Below are positions 1-8,121 of a stretch of 64,000 nucleotides of DNA, piece by piece. The stretch comes from Bradyrhizobium tropiciagri (GTDB taxonomy: Bacteria; Pseudomonadota; Alphaproteobacteria; Rhizobiales; Xanthobacteraceae). The stretch's first letter is position 1; the number at the start of each line of letters is the position of its first letter. A model generated the notes under the pieces. That model was not told where the DNA came from, ran no database searches, and saw only the letters and a list, made by a program, of their open reading frames with translations. The DNA is taken from contig NZ_JAFCKF010000003.1 in assembly GCF_018130545.1 (NCBI RefSeq), forward strand, positions 248,001-312,000, written 5' to 3'. The translations under genes were made by a program, and so were the position numbers.

Positions 1-630
1 ATCCCCGCGCCGGTCGTCGCGCAATATCTGCGCGAGAACCAGATCGTCGCCGAGAAGAACGACCTCAACTCCCTGCTGTTCCTGCTGACGCCCGGTGTCG
101 AGGCCAGCAAGGCCGGCACGCTGGTGTCGGGGCTCGTCGCCTTCAAGAAGCTGCACGACGACAACGCGCTGGTCGAGGACGTCATCCCGGAATTCTTCCG
201 CCGCCGGCCGCAACGCTACACCGGAGTGCGGCTACGCGACCTCTGCGGCGACATGCACCGCTTCTTCCGCGACGGCGGCGTCAGCACGCTGCAGGCCAAG
301 CAATTCCTGCCCGAGCATTTGCCCGAGATCGCGATGTCGCCGCGCCAGGCGGCGCAATATCTGATCCGCAACGACGTCGACTATCTGCCGATCGACCAGA
401 TCTTCGGCCGCATCGCCGCGACGCCGTTCGTGGTCTATCCGCCTGGGATTGCCACCATCGTGCCCGGCGAGCGGCTGTCGGAACGCAGCAAGCCGATGAT
501 CGATTATCTCAAGATGTTCGAGGCGAGCTTCAATGCCTTCCCCGGCTTCGAGGTCGAGGTGCAGGGCATCTACAAGGAGATCGACGACGCCGGCCGGGTC
601 CGCTTCTACACCTATGTCGTGTCCGAATAG
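1..630 (+). CDS. Orn/Lys/Arg decarboxylase, C-terminal part (truncated by window edge)
   Basis: The reading frame is open from base 1 and ends at 630, so only the last ~209 residues are present. They match the C-terminal part of PLP-dependent fold-I ornithine/lysine/arginine decarboxylases: the stretch around LLFLLTPGVEASKAGTLVSG, then a small C-terminal domain ending FYTYVVSE. Such enzymes decarboxylate a basic amino acid to a polyamine precursor in the cytoplasm. The PLP lysine lies upstream of the window, so substrate (Orn, Lys or Arg) cannot be decided. A GNAT acetyltransferase follows after 18 nt on the same strand, suggesting co-transcription and perhaps polyamine acetylation (inference). 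Confidence 0.9.
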   Translation: MPAPVVAQYLRENQIVAEKNDLNSLLFLLTPGVEASKAGTLVSGLVAFKKLHDDNALVEDVIPEFFRRRPQRYTGVRLRDLCGDMHRFFRDGGVSTLQAKQFLPEHLPEIAMSPRQAAQYLIRNDVDYLPIDQIFGRIAATPFVVYPPGIATIVPGERLSERSKPMIDYLKMFEASFNAFPGFEVEVQGIYKEIDDAGRVRFYTYVVSE

Positions 631-648
631 ACGAACGGACGCTGCACA

Positions 649-1209
649 ATGGAGAATGATCACAAGATCACCGTCCGCGCCTCGCGTGACAGCGACGTCG
701 ATGCGATGCTGTCGATCTACCGCCACCACATCCGCCACGGCATCGAGGAGAGCGTCGACGACAGCGGTACGCCGGAGCCCGACGATTTGCGCGACCGCCG
801 CAAGAACCTGCGCAGCACCCGCCTGCCGCACCTGGTCGCGATGTGCGACGGCGAGGTGGTGGGCTACGCCTATGTCGTCCAGTTCCGCAAGCGCCCGGCC
901 TATCGCTACACGGTGAAGCACTCGATCTATATTCACCACCGCTTCACCGGCAAGGGCGTCGGCGGCAAGCTGCTGCAGGAACTGGTCGACACCTGCGCGG
1001 CCGCCGGATTCCGGCAGATGATCGGCTATATCGACAGCGACAATGCCGCCTCGCTCGCGCTGCACGACCGCTTCGGCTTCGCCCGCGTCGGTCATCTACC
1101 GGGTGTCGCCTATCGCTACGGCCGCTGGTCCGACACCGTGATGGTGCAACGCTCGCTCGCCGCCGGCTCGACCGCCCCGCCCCCGCCCGCGCCGCTGTCG
1201 CGGCGGTGA
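649..1209 (+). CDS. GNAT family N-acetyltransferase
   Basis: 186 aa with a single GNAT domain. The acetyl-CoA pyrophosphate-binding signature is visible as RFTGKGVGGKL at residues ~98-108, followed by a C-terminal NxxSxxLHxRFGF-like segment (NAASLALHDRFGFARVG) typical of phosphinothricin-acetyltransferase relatives. Substrate unknown; the place directly behind a basic amino acid decarboxylase makes a polyamine or amino acid a reasonable guess only. The C-terminus is a Pro/Ala/Ser-rich tail (STAPPPPAPLSRR), possibly a read-on into non-conserved sequence. ATG start at 649 keeps the conserved beta1 strand (KITVRASRDSD). Confidence 0.9.
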   Translation: MENDHKITVRASRDSDVDAMLSIYRHHIRHGIEESVDDSGTPEPDDLRDRRKNLRSTRLPHLVAMCDGEVVGYAYVVQFRKRPAYRYTVKHSIYIHHRFTGKGVGGKLLQELVDTCAAAGFRQMIGYIDSDNAASLALHDRFGFARVGHLPGVAYRYGRWSDTVMVQRSLAAGSTAPPPPAPLSRR

Positions 1210-1230
1210 TGGGAGACCACACCATCCGCC

Positions 1231-1351
1231 GTCGTCCCTGCGAAAGCAGGGACCCATACTCCGCGGCGGATGTGGCGAATGGGACTCGTCGTTCGACTTC
1301 GCGCAACGATGATCATTCGTGGTTATGGGTCCCTGCTTTCGCAGGAACGAC
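1231..1351. repeat. Dispersed palindromic intergenic repeat
   Basis: Inverted repeat: the left arm at 1231-1258 (GTCGTCCCTGCGAAAGCAGG..) is matched by its reverse complement at 1324-1351. The arms enclose ~65 bp. It lies between a gene end and the dodecin terminus and could fold in the RNA of either strand. It looks like the REP-type elements abundant in Bradyrhizobium genomes (from memory of that group; not searched). Confidence 0.7.
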
Positions 1352-1407
1352 ATCGAATATGTTGCACGGCCCGGAGTCACACTTCCGCATTCTCGCGATC
1401 GCCCACC

Positions 1408-1629
1408 CTACTCCAGCGTGAAGCCGACCCGCAGCGTCACCTGGTAATGCGCGACCTTGCCGCCCTCGATATGGCCTCGGGTCTGCACCACCTCGAACCA
1501 TTTCATCTCCCGGATCGTCTTCGAGGCGCGGCTCACCGCGTTCTCGATCGCCGCCTCGATGCTCTTGTCCGATGATCCAACCAGTTCGAGGATCTTGTAG
1601 ACGTGATCCTTGTCGTGCGTCGTGGGCAT
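1408..1629 (-). CDS. Dodecin family flavin-binding protein
   Basis: 73 aa, the usual dodecin length. It carries the family pattern: V-Y-K-I near the N-terminus, a helix with [16 protein letters not shown], the conserved Trp at residue 44, and the closing strand [19 protein letters not shown]. Dodecins assemble as hollow dodecamers that store flavins in stacked pairs at the Trp interface and buffer flavin photoreactivity. A strong ribosome binding site (AGAGGAGG) sits just upstream of the ATG. The promoter region is shared with the divergent HdeD gene and contains a FixK/FNR-type box at 1706-1719, so microaerobic control is plausible. Confidence 0.93.
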   Translation of the reverse strand: MPTTHDKDHVYKILELVGSSDKSIEAAIENAVSRASKTIREMKWFEVVQTRGHIEGGKVAHYQVTLRVGFTLE

Positions 1630-1705
1630 GTCGAACCTCCTCTGTGGATGCGCGATCCGGACCGGCTGCCGTCAAGCAGACAAATGCTGCGCGGCAACAC
1701 ACCGA

Positions 1706-1719
1706 TTGATTTGAATCAA
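1706..1719. promoter_or_regulatory. FixK2/FNR-type box between dodecin and hdeD
   Basis: TTGATTTGAATCAA is a symmetric match to the FNR/FixK consensus TTGAT-N4-ATCAA. Its centre is 83 nt before the dodecin ATG (minus strand) and 104 nt before the HdeD ATG (plus strand), so it could serve as a -41.5 activator site for either gene. No convincing -10 was identified by eye. Confidence 0.6.
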
Positions 1720-1816
1720 CGTATCGCGGCGCGTTTGGTGCCAGCCTCTGCACCTGCCTTTGTCCGCGCCTTGACCTATGGTAGCATAATCTGGTCAAGC
1801 ATTCGGGAGCGATACG

Positions 1817-2398
1817 ATGTCGACAGCGTCCAGCTCACCCGCCACCCCTCCTCACAGCCTCGGATCCGGGCTTGCCCACCTTCGCGCCAAGTGGGGCTGG
1901 ATCGTCGCCCTCGGCGTGATCTACCTGATCGCCGGCGTGCTCGCCTTCGGCAGCGTCTTGTTCGCCACCGTCGTCAGCGTGCTGTTTGTCGGCGCCATGA
2001 TGATCGTCGCCGGCGTTGCCGAGATCATCAACGCCTTCCAGTTCAAGACCTGGGGCAAGTTCCTGTTCTGGCTGCTGCTCGGCGCGCTCTATGTGGTCGC
2101 GGGCTTCATCACCTTCGAGAACCCGCTGCTCGCCGCGGCGACGCTGACGCTGTTCCTCGGCATCGCCCTCGTCGTCTCCGGCATCGTCCGCGTCTTCCTT
2201 GCTTTCAGCATGACGTCGGAAGCGCCGTGGGGAATGGTTGCGATCTCAGGCCTGATCACGCTGGTGCTGGGCGCCATGATCCTGGCGCACTGGCCGGTGT
2301 CGAGCCTCTACGTGCTCGGCATCTTCCTCAGCGTCGATCTGATCTGCGCCGGCGTGAGCTGGATCAGCATGGGTATGGCGCTCAAGCGCAGGGCGTAA
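1817..2398 (+). CDS. HdeD family membrane protein (DUF308)
   Basis: 193 aa, about six closely spaced hydrophobic segments after a short Ser/Thr/Pro-rich N-terminus; the repeats of paired helices with conserved small residues (LGVIYLIAGVLAFGSVL, VGAMMIVAGVAEIINAFQ, LGIALVVSGIVRVFLAF) are the DUF308/HdeD pattern. HdeD in E. coli is an inner-membrane acid-resistance protein; the exact activity is unknown. A GGGAGCG ribosome site precedes the ATG. It is divergent from dodecin, with a FixK-type box in the shared region. Confidence 0.9.
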   Translation: MSTASSSPATPPHSLGSGLAHLRAKWGWIVALGVIYLIAGVLAFGSVLFATVVSVLFVGAMMIVAGVAEIINAFQFKTWGKFLFWLLLGALYVVAGFITFENPLLAAATLTLFLGIALVVSGIVRVFLAFSMTSEAPWGMVAISGLITLVLGAMILAHWPVSSLYVLGIFLSVDLICAGVSWISMGMALKRRA

Positions 2399-2595
2399 AC
2401 TCGGACGGCGCCGGCCGAACAGCCGGCGCGCTGCCTACTCCCCGACGCGGCATGCGGCGCGAGCCGCAGCGCCTTCACGTTGTCGTGTGCCGATCGCCAA
2501 ATCGCGATTTCCTTCTCGAACCCACTTCCATCAGGCCCCGTCCAATTTGCGAGCGGGCCATTCCGGTATCGCCGAACCGAAGGATGGAATTTCCT

Positions 2596-2934
2596 ATGTC
2601 GATACGATCGAGATTTTCATCAGCAGCTTTGTTCACCGCAGCGACTACCACCACGCTCGCGGCAACAGCGGTGCTCGCCACATCCATCGCCACCACGGCA
2701 CTGACGACCACCGCAGCCCATGCATTTCAGCCGCGCATCGTTCCGCCCTGCAGCTTCGTCCTATTCACGGAAGGATGCGGGCAGCCTGTGGCACAAGCCG
2801 ATTTCGGCCGAGCCCGCAACCGCGACACCTCGCCGGCCTACATGAAGCAATCCGACCCGCGCTACAATCAGAGCCTGCTGAACGCAGGCGGTGGTGGTGG
2901 CGGAGGCGGCGGTGGCGGTGGCGGCGGCCGCTAG
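2596..2934 (+). CDS. Small secreted protein with poly-glycine tail
   Basis: 112 aa. Long Ala/Thr-rich hydrophobic N-terminus (residues ~8-42) ending AHA, fitting a Sec signal peptide, then a mature part with two cysteines (PPCSFVLFTEGCGQP) and a run of 14 glycines before a final Arg. The start at 2596 has AAGGA ~12 nt upstream; an in-frame ATG at 2584 is less likely. Function unknown; short glycine-tailed secreted proteins of this type are common in Bradyrhizobium (recall, not searched). Confidence 0.7.
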   Translation: MSIRSRFSSAALFTAATTTTLAATAVLATSIATTALTTTAAHAFQPRIVPPCSFVLFTEGCGQPVAQADFGRARNRDTSPAYMKQSDPRYNQSLLNAGGGGGGGGGGGGGGR

Positions 2935-2948
2935 CGAGCGCGAGCCAG

Positions 2949-2985
2949 AGGCCGACTGATCGTTCGACCTCTTGCCGATCGGCCT
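2949..2985 (+). terminator. Possible intrinsic terminator
   Basis: Inverted repeat AGGCCGA (2949-2955) and TCGGCCT (2979-2985) followed by TTTC, 15 nt after the stop of the small secreted protein. The T-run is short. It could also serve the convergent TetR gene. Confidence 0.4.
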
Positions 2986-2990
2986 TTCAT

Positions 2991-3680
2991 CTATCGCTTG
3001 CACGCTTTCAGCAGCACGGTCGTTTGCCTGCGTACGATTGCCTTGAGATCCGCGAGCCGCTCCGGCGTGATTTCGTCGTAGCCCAGCAGGAATTTGAGGT
3101 GATCCCGCGCGAAATGGAACGTGAGCAATTGGCCGTTGATGGAAACGGCCATCATCCGGCTCTCTTCTTCGTTCACCGCGCCGCCTGAAATATGCGCGAT
3201 GATCCTGCTACAACAATCATGCAGCCGCGAGCCCGATCCCTTCGAGAGGTCCGAGCGCATCATGGTGGCCTTCATCGGCATGACCCGGCGCGCAATGAAA
3301 AGCGCGCGGCTCGTGGCGTCCGGTGACGCGAACAGGAAGTCGGCAAGCCCGTCGAGGCTGGAACAATAGGCATCGATGAGCGCACTGGCGCTCGCCTTGT
3401 CGTGCAGCAGCTTCTCGACGACTTCCAGCGCCGGGCCGACGGCGGCGTTTGCCGACATCTGGATGTCCTCGATGCAGGCTGCGTAGAGCCCTTCCTTGTT
3501 CTCGAAATAATACTGCAGCGACGGTGCCGGAACGCCGGCTTGCGCTGCGATGTCCCGCGTGGAGACGCCGTCAAAGCCGCGCTCCCCGAACAAGTCCAGC
3601 GCCGCCCGGATGATCCGCGCCCGGGTCTCCTCCCCGCGCGGATATCCGCTTTCCGTTTTCCGCCGTCTCAGAACCGCCAT
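2991..3680 (-). CDS. TetR/AcrR family repressor (CerR-like C-terminal domain)
   Basis: 229 aa. N-terminal TetR helix-turn-helix: TRARIIRAALDLFGERGFDG, then VSTRDIAAQAGVPAPSLQYYFENKEGLY (residues ~18-65). The C-terminal part resembles the CerR/DUF1956 ligand-binding domain (VMPMKATMMRSDL, ISGGAVNEEESRMMAVSINGQ). It is divergent from an EmrA/EmrB efflux pair, and the intergenic region holds nested symmetric TATTCCA motifs overlapping the promoter, so it is most likely the local repressor of the pump and possibly of itself. Ligand unknown. Confidence 0.9.
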   Translation of the reverse strand: MAVLRRRKTESGYPRGEETRARIIRAALDLFGERGFDGVSTRDIAAQAGVPAPSLQYYFENKEGLYAACIEDIQMSANAAVGPALEVVEKLLHDKASASALIDAYCSSLDGLADFLFASPDATSRALFIARRVMPMKATMMRSDLSKGSGSRLHDCCSRIIAHISGGAVNEEESRMMAVSINGQLLTFHFARDHLKFLLGYDEITPERLADLKAIVRRQTTVLLKACKR

Positions 3681-3718
3681 TCAATCCTCCGTGCCCATCC
3701 ATAGCACGACGCGAGAAT

Positions 3719-3770
3719 TATTCCAGTTGACATAAATATTCCAATCGGAATAATTTATACAAGTGGAATA
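3719..3770. promoter_or_regulatory. Nested palindromic operator and -35/-10 promoter of the emrAB-like pair
   Basis: Two inverted repeats share the same centre (3744.5): the outer pair TATTCCA (3719-3725)/TGGAATA (3764-3770) and the inner pair TATTCCA (3737-3743)/CGGAATA (3746-3752). A sigma-70-like promoter lies inside: TTGACA at 3727-3732, 17 nt, then ATAATT at 3750-3755, reading toward the efflux genes. A repressor bound to the inner palindrome would cover the -35/-10 spacer. Confidence 0.75.
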
Positions 3771-3792
3771 AATCTCCGGAGAGCGGCCTGCC

Positions 3793-4935
3793 ATGAGCAG
3801 CATCACAGCCCTGAAGAAGGTCGGCGACGTCCCCGAGCGCGGGCAACAAGCCGCCCCGACAGCCCCGCCGAAGAAGCGGAGCCGGATGCGTATCCTGTTG
3901 GGATTGATTGCATTTCTGGTGATTGCCTGCGGCGGCATCTACGCCCGGCAATGGTATGCGGTCGGGCGCTACATCGAGAGCACCAATAATGCCTATCTGC
4001 GGGCCGACCAGGTGGCGATGGCGCCGCGGGTCGCCGGCCAGGTCTCGGAAATCTATGTGAAGGACAATGAGGAGGTCGCCGCCGGACAGCCGCTGGTGAA
4101 GATCGACCCGCGCCGCTACGAGATGATCGTGCGCCAATCCCGGGCGACCGTGGACGCGCGCCAGGCCGACATCGCCAAGGGCACGGCCGACCTGCGCGAG
4201 CAGGACGCCGTGATCGCGCAGGCGCAGGCCGACGTCGAGACCGCACAGGTCAATTCGAGCCTCGCCGAAAAGGAGTTCGAGCGGTCGTCATCCCTCGCCG
4301 CGCGCGGCTTCGGGACCCAACAGAAGAACGACCAAACCGAAAGCACGTTGGCCCAGGCGCGCTCCACCGTGACGCTGAAGCAAGCCATCCTCGATGCGGC
4401 GCGCCAGAAGATCGCGACGCTGAAGGCGCAATTGGCGCAAGCCGACGCGCAACTGGTCGCGGCCAAGGAGAGCCTGGCCCAGGCCGAGATCGATCTCAGC
4501 GATACGGTAGTGCGCAGCCCGATCGCCGGCAGGGTCGGCGACCGCACGGTGCAGCTCGGCCAGTTTGCCCAACCCGGCACCAAGCTGCTGACGGTGGTGC
4601 CGACCGGGCAGATCTACCTGGTGGCCAATTTCAAGGAGACCCAGGTCGAGAACATGCGGCCCGGCCAGCCGGCCGAGATCAGCGTCGATGCCTATCCGAA
4701 CCTGCCCTTGACCGGAACGGTGGACAGTTTCGCGCCCGGCACCGGTGCCCGGTTTGCGCTGCTGCCGCCGGAGAACGCCACCGGCAACTTCACCAAGATC
4801 GTGCAGCGCGTGCCGGTGCGCATCCGCGTCGATGCCCCCCGCGCGGCGGCGCCGGCCTTTGTCCCCGGCCTGTCGATCGAAGTCTCCGTCAACACCAAGC
4901 CGGGAGCGGCGCACGCCGGCGGAGGCGCCTCGTGA
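3793..4935 (+). CDS. emrA: HlyD/EmrA family periplasmic adaptor
   Basis: 380 aa membrane-fusion protein of a drug efflux system. One N-terminal membrane anchor (residues ~32-50, LLGLIAFLVIACGGIYA), then the biotinyl-lipoyl-like half motif (TNNAYLRADQVAMAPRVAGQVSEIYVKDNEEV), a long Ala/Gln/Glu coiled-coil hairpin (~110-215), and the returning lipoyl half (IAGRVGDRTVQLGQFAQPGTKLLTVVP). It links the inner-membrane MFS pump to an outer-membrane channel. It overlaps the next gene by 4 nt (GTGA), so translation is coupled. Expression is probably controlled by the divergent TetR protein. Confidence 0.92.
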   Translation: MSSITALKKVGDVPERGQQAAPTAPPKKRSRMRILLGLIAFLVIACGGIYARQWYAVGRYIESTNNAYLRADQVAMAPRVAGQVSEIYVKDNEEVAAGQPLVKIDPRRYEMIVRQSRATVDARQADIAKGTADLREQDAVIAQAQADVETAQVNSSLAEKEFERSSSLAARGFGTQQKNDQTESTLAQARSTVTLKQAILDAARQKIATLKAQLAQADAQLVAAKESLAQAEIDLSDTVVRSPIAGRVGDRTVQLGQFAQPGTKLLTVVPTGQIYLVANFKETQVENMRPGQPAEISVDAYPNLPLTGTVDSFAPGTGARFALLPPENATGNFTKIVQRVPVRIRVDAPRAAAPAFVPGLSIEVSVNTKPGAAHAGGGAS

Positions 4936-6503
4936 GCGGGCCGGCCGCGGCCGGCGCCGGCGGGACCGAGCTGCCTGCGGAGTCCGCAAGTCTCGTCGAT
5001 TGGATCGCGGTGCTCGCCGGTGCGCTCGGCGCGTTCATGGCGACGCTCGACACCTCGATCACCAACACCGCGCTGCCCCAGATCCAGGGCGAGGTCGGCG
5101 CAAGCGGCACCGAAGGCACCTGGATCGGCACCGGCTATCTCGTCGCCGAAGTCATCATGATCCCGCTGACGGCGTGGCTGACCCGGATGCTGGGGCTGCG
5201 CCAGCTCCTGATCATCACGACATCGGCCTTCGTCCTGTTCTCGATGCTGTGCGGGGTGTCGCACAGTCTGGCTGAGATGATCATCGGCCGCGTCGGGCAA
5301 GGCTTCTTCGGCGGCGCCCTTATTCCGACCGCCCAGGTCATCATCCGGACGCGGCTGCCGCTGCGCCAGATGCCCGTCGGCATGAGCATCTTCGGGATCA
5401 TCGTGGTGCTTGGGCCGGTGCTGGGGCCAGTGATCGGCGGCTATCTCGCCGAGGAAGTCAGCTGGCGCTGGTGCTTCTTCCTCAACCTGCCGGTCGGCAT
5501 TGCACTGGTGACGCTGCTCAGCCTCGGACTTCCCGCACAGAAGCCTGACCTCAACCAGCTGGCCAAGGCGGATTGGCTTGGCATCGTCGGCATGGCGGTC
5601 GCCTTCGGCTGCCTGACGGTCGTGCTGGAGGAAGGCCAGCGCGAACGCTGGTTCGAATCCTCGGAGATCGTCTATCTCTGCCTGGCTTCGCTGTCCGGCT
5701 TCGCCGCGCTCTTCATCGCGCAAATGACCAGCGCCAAGCCGGTCATCAACCTGACGCTGTTGCGGAACAGGACATTTGCCAGCACCACCCTGATCACGCT
5801 GGTGATCGGCGCCGGTGTCTACGGCACAACCTACGTCGTGCCGCAGTTCCTGAGCGGCATCTCCGGCTACAACCCGCGGCAGGCCGGTAACATCATGGCC
5901 CTGTCGGCGCTCCCCCTCATCCTGCTGATGCCGATCCTGCCGCGCATCGTCGGCCGGCTTGATGCACGTCTCATGACCGCGCTTGGCCTGGCGTTCTTCG
6001 CCGCGAGTTGCTTCGTCGACATCCACCTCAGCCCCGACAGCGCCGGTGGCGACTTCACGCTCTCGCAAATCATGCGCGGGGTCGGTCAGATCCTGGCGGT
6101 CATGCCGCTCAATCAGCTCGCGATGGCCGCGATCGGGCGCGAGAACGCCGCCGACGGTGCCGGCATCTACAGCATGGCGCGCAACCTCGGCGGATCGATC
6201 GGGCTTGCGCTCAGCGGGTTGTTCATCGACGTGCGCACCGCAGTGCACTCCGACACCATTCGCGAATCCGTCACGGCCAACTCGCTGCTCGGACAGGCGC
6301 GGCTGGCGGCCGACGGTCTTGCGCAGGGCATCGACGCGGCGACGGCGCGATTGCGTGCGATCTCGCAGCTGTCGCAAGTGATCGAGAAGCAGGCATTGGT
6401 GATGACCTATAATGACTGCTTCTGGATGCTCGGAATCCTGCTGATCACGATCATGCCGATTGTGTTGCTGCTGCGGCAACCCGCGCCTGCAAATGCGCGG
6501 TGA
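4932..6503 (+). CDS. emrB: DHA2 family MFS efflux permease (EmrB-like)
   Basis: 523 aa with ~14 hydrophobic segments. The MFS DHA2 signatures are present: LDTSITNTALPQIQGEVG in TM1, WIGTGYLVAEVIMIPLTAWLTRMLG across TM2 and its loop, and motif C-like VVLGPVLGPVIGGYLAE in TM5. It exports hydrophobic compounds by proton antiport together with the upstream adaptor. GTG start at 4932 overlapping the adaptor stop. Confidence 0.93.
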   Translation: MSGPAAAGAGGTELPAESASLVDWIAVLAGALGAFMATLDTSITNTALPQIQGEVGASGTEGTWIGTGYLVAEVIMIPLTAWLTRMLGLRQLLIITTSAFVLFSMLCGVSHSLAEMIIGRVGQGFFGGALIPTAQVIIRTRLPLRQMPVGMSIFGIIVVLGPVLGPVIGGYLAEEVSWRWCFFLNLPVGIALVTLLSLGLPAQKPDLNQLAKADWLGIVGMAVAFGCLTVVLEEGQRERWFESSEIVYLCLASLSGFAALFIAQMTSAKPVINLTLLRNRTFASTTLITLVIGAGVYGTTYVVPQFLSGISGYNPRQAGNIMALSALPLILLMPILPRIVGRLDARLMTALGLAFFAASCFVDIHLSPDSAGGDFTLSQIMRGVGQILAVMPLNQLAMAAIGRENAADGAGIYSMARNLGGSIGLALSGLFIDVRTAVHSDTIRESVTANSLLGQARLAADGLAQGIDAATARLRAISQLSQVIEKQALVMTYNDCFWMLGILLITIMPIVLLLRQPAPANAR

Positions 6504-6527
6504 GCGGGCGGGTTATCGATCCACATT

Positions 6528-6611
6528 GTAGGGCGGGTTAGCGATAGCGTAACCCGCCGCCCCTCCACTGCTGAAGGACGGCGGATTACGCCTTCGGCTA
6601 ATCCGCCCTAC
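6528..6611. repeat. Dispersed palindromic repeat, copy 1 (GTAGGGCGGGTTA family)
   Basis: Begins GTAGGGCGGGTTAGCG and ends CTAATCCGCCCTAC; internal arms GTAACCCGCC / GGCGGATTAC. Further copies are at 9077-9162 and 10183-10265. It sits just downstream of the emrB-like stop and before the convergent gene end. Confidence 0.8.
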
Positions 6612-6624
6612 AAAGCCGCGACTC

Positions 6625-7011
6625 CTAGGGCTGCGCGAGGTGCCAGGCGCCGTTGAGAAAGCCATCGCCGGTGATGTCGCCGGCCTTCTGGTCCTTGACG
6701 AACGTATAGAGCGGCTTGCCCTTGTAGGCCCACTGCTTGGAGCCGTCGTCACGCGAGATGATGGTGTAGCCGCCCTCGGCCTTATCGCTGGCTTCGGCTT
6801 TCAGCACCGGCCAGTTGGTTGCGCACGGCCCGTTGCAGGCCGACTTGCCGTCGGTATCCTTGTCGAAAGTGTAGAGCGTCATCCCCTTGGTGTCGGTGAG
6901 GACGGAGCCCTTCGCCGTCGTTCCGGTCTTGGTCGGCGGTGCGGCAAGGGCGGCTGAGGCGAACGCAAACGACATGGCGGTGGCGAGCGCGAGCGAGATC
7001 GATGTCTTCAT
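6625..7011 (-). CDS. Secreted COG4315-type protein (lipoprotein_15 repeat family)
   Basis: 128 aa. N-terminal signal peptide (MKTSISLALATAMSFAFASAALA) followed by two copies of the family repeat: GMTLYTFDKDTDGKSACNGPCATNWPVL and a shorter KPLYTFVKDQKAGDITGDG, i.e. the YxFxxD motifs of the COG4315/PF03640 group. Periplasmic or envelope protein of unknown function. ATG at 7011 chosen because it begins the signal peptide and has GGGAGA upstream; a longer in-frame ATG at 7044 is unlikely. No lipobox Cys, so not a lipoprotein here. Confidence 0.88.
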   Translation of the reverse strand: MKTSISLALATAMSFAFASAALAAPPTKTGTTAKGSVLTDTKGMTLYTFDKDTDGKSACNGPCATNWPVLKAEASDKAEGGYTIISRDDGSKQWAYKGKPLYTFVKDQKAGDITGDGFLNGAWHLAQP

Positions 7012-7167
7012 GATGTCTCCCTTTCGAATGCAACTGGCTTGCATGCGTTAGGACGCGCGAAGGCCTGCACTATTCCGCCAGCAGCGCGGAAAGAATTTCG
7101 AGATCGCGATAAATGCGTGGGGAATAAAGCCAGGGGCGCGTGCCGATACCGGCAGCCAAGGCTTCTT

Positions 7168-7222
7168 TTTGACGCGTTTTCTTCACGCGAACCGGCATCG
7201 ACTTCGCTCGAAAACGCTCTAG
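7168..7222. repeat. Dispersed repeat, GCGTTTTCTTCACGCGAACC family, copy 1
   Basis: A ~55-bp element reading GACGCGTTTTCTTCACGCGA.., ending CTCGAAAACGCTCTAG. The same sequence in opposite orientation is at 41913-41963. It touches the 3' end of the DUF4239 gene. Confidence 0.75.
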
Positions 7223-7959
7223 CGCCTGATCTCCTCGACCACACGGACCATCGGGCGGTCGGAAATCTGGATCGGGCCGGAGAACGGCGTGCTCATTTCC
7301 AGGATCAAATAGATCGCGGCCGAGACCAACGCCGCCGCGGCGACATAGGTCGAGATCACGACCGCGTTGCGCGGCGCGCGAAAGCCCAGCGTTGCAAACA
7401 TCAACGTCAGCCAGCCGACCAGGATGCAGATCAGCGGCGACGGGAACGAACCGTCGGACTGCTCGGCAAAGGTCCAGCGCTGCTGCACCGCCTGCCGGTA
7501 GACCGACCGCGCGTCGTTCCACAGCGCGACCTTCTGCTCGTCGTCGAACCGCAGCTCGCGGAGGCTGGCGCCGACCTCGTCGAGCAGATGTTCGGACACT
7601 TCGTTCGCCCTGGAGATCGGCACATCCTTGAGCACCTGCTCGACATAGGCGAGCAGCCGCTTGCGCGGCTCGTCGGCGCTCGGCCCGAGCGGCCGCAGGC
7701 TGCGGTCGAGCAGGATGAGGTCGGTGGCGAACACATGCAGATTGCGATCGACCGCCACATAGGTGTTGGCCGAGTTGTTCATCATCAGGCCGAGCAGCAG
7801 CGACGGCATGGTGAAGAACAGCGTCGCGACCAGCCGCACCGAGGTGTTGGTCTCGTCGCTGCGGTGATGATCGGCGAACCGGACGTGCATCGCCATGGTC
7901 CCAAGCGCCGCGCCGCTCAGCAGGATGAAGATCAGGACGGCGACGACGAATGCGACCAC
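7219..7959 (-). CDS. DUF4239-like membrane protein
   Basis: 246 aa. Hydrophobic segments at ~1-22, ~45-62, ~180-200 and ~208-228 flank a soluble loop (~65-175), the architecture of DUF4239 (bestrophin-like) proteins: F-A-D-H-H/N-S region, then a long helical segment DLILLDRSLRPLGPSADEPRKRLLAY and C-terminal LICILVGWLTLMFATLGFRAPRN. Function not established. The ORF ends inside a dispersed repeat. Alone in its orientation among neighbours. Confidence 0.75.
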   Translation of the reverse strand: MVAFVVAVLIFILLSGAALGTMAMHVRFADHHRSDETNTSVRLVATLFFTMPSLLLGLMMNNSANTYVAVDRNLHVFATDLILLDRSLRPLGPSADEPRKRLLAYVEQVLKDVPISRANEVSEHLLDEVGASLRELRFDDEQKVALWNDARSVYRQAVQQRWTFAEQSDGSFPSPLICILVGWLTLMFATLGFRAPRNAVVISTYVAAAALVSAAIYLILEMSTPFSGPIQISDRPMVRVVEEIRR

Positions 7960-8121
7960 GGCTTGCTGGGACCTGCGAGAGAATCAGGAGCGCAGGATAG
8001 CAAGGGACGGGGTGCATGTCCGGTTGACTGGCCCTCCCCACGCGCTATCCAGTCCGGACCGTTTTTTGGCGCGCCGGGTGCGCCCGAGGCGGAGCGCAGG
8101 GGCGCCCGAGGAGAGACACAC

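Noticed and set aside
2889-2931. Run of glycine codons as a possible repeat array or CRISPR
   Set aside because: Simple GGN codon repetition inside a coding frame, no spacers.
4692-6479. 595-aa open frame antisense to the EmrB-like gene
   Set aside because: Low-complexity Asp/Glu/Arg/His composition typical of reverse frames in GC-rich DNA; the plus strand encodes a clear MFS protein.
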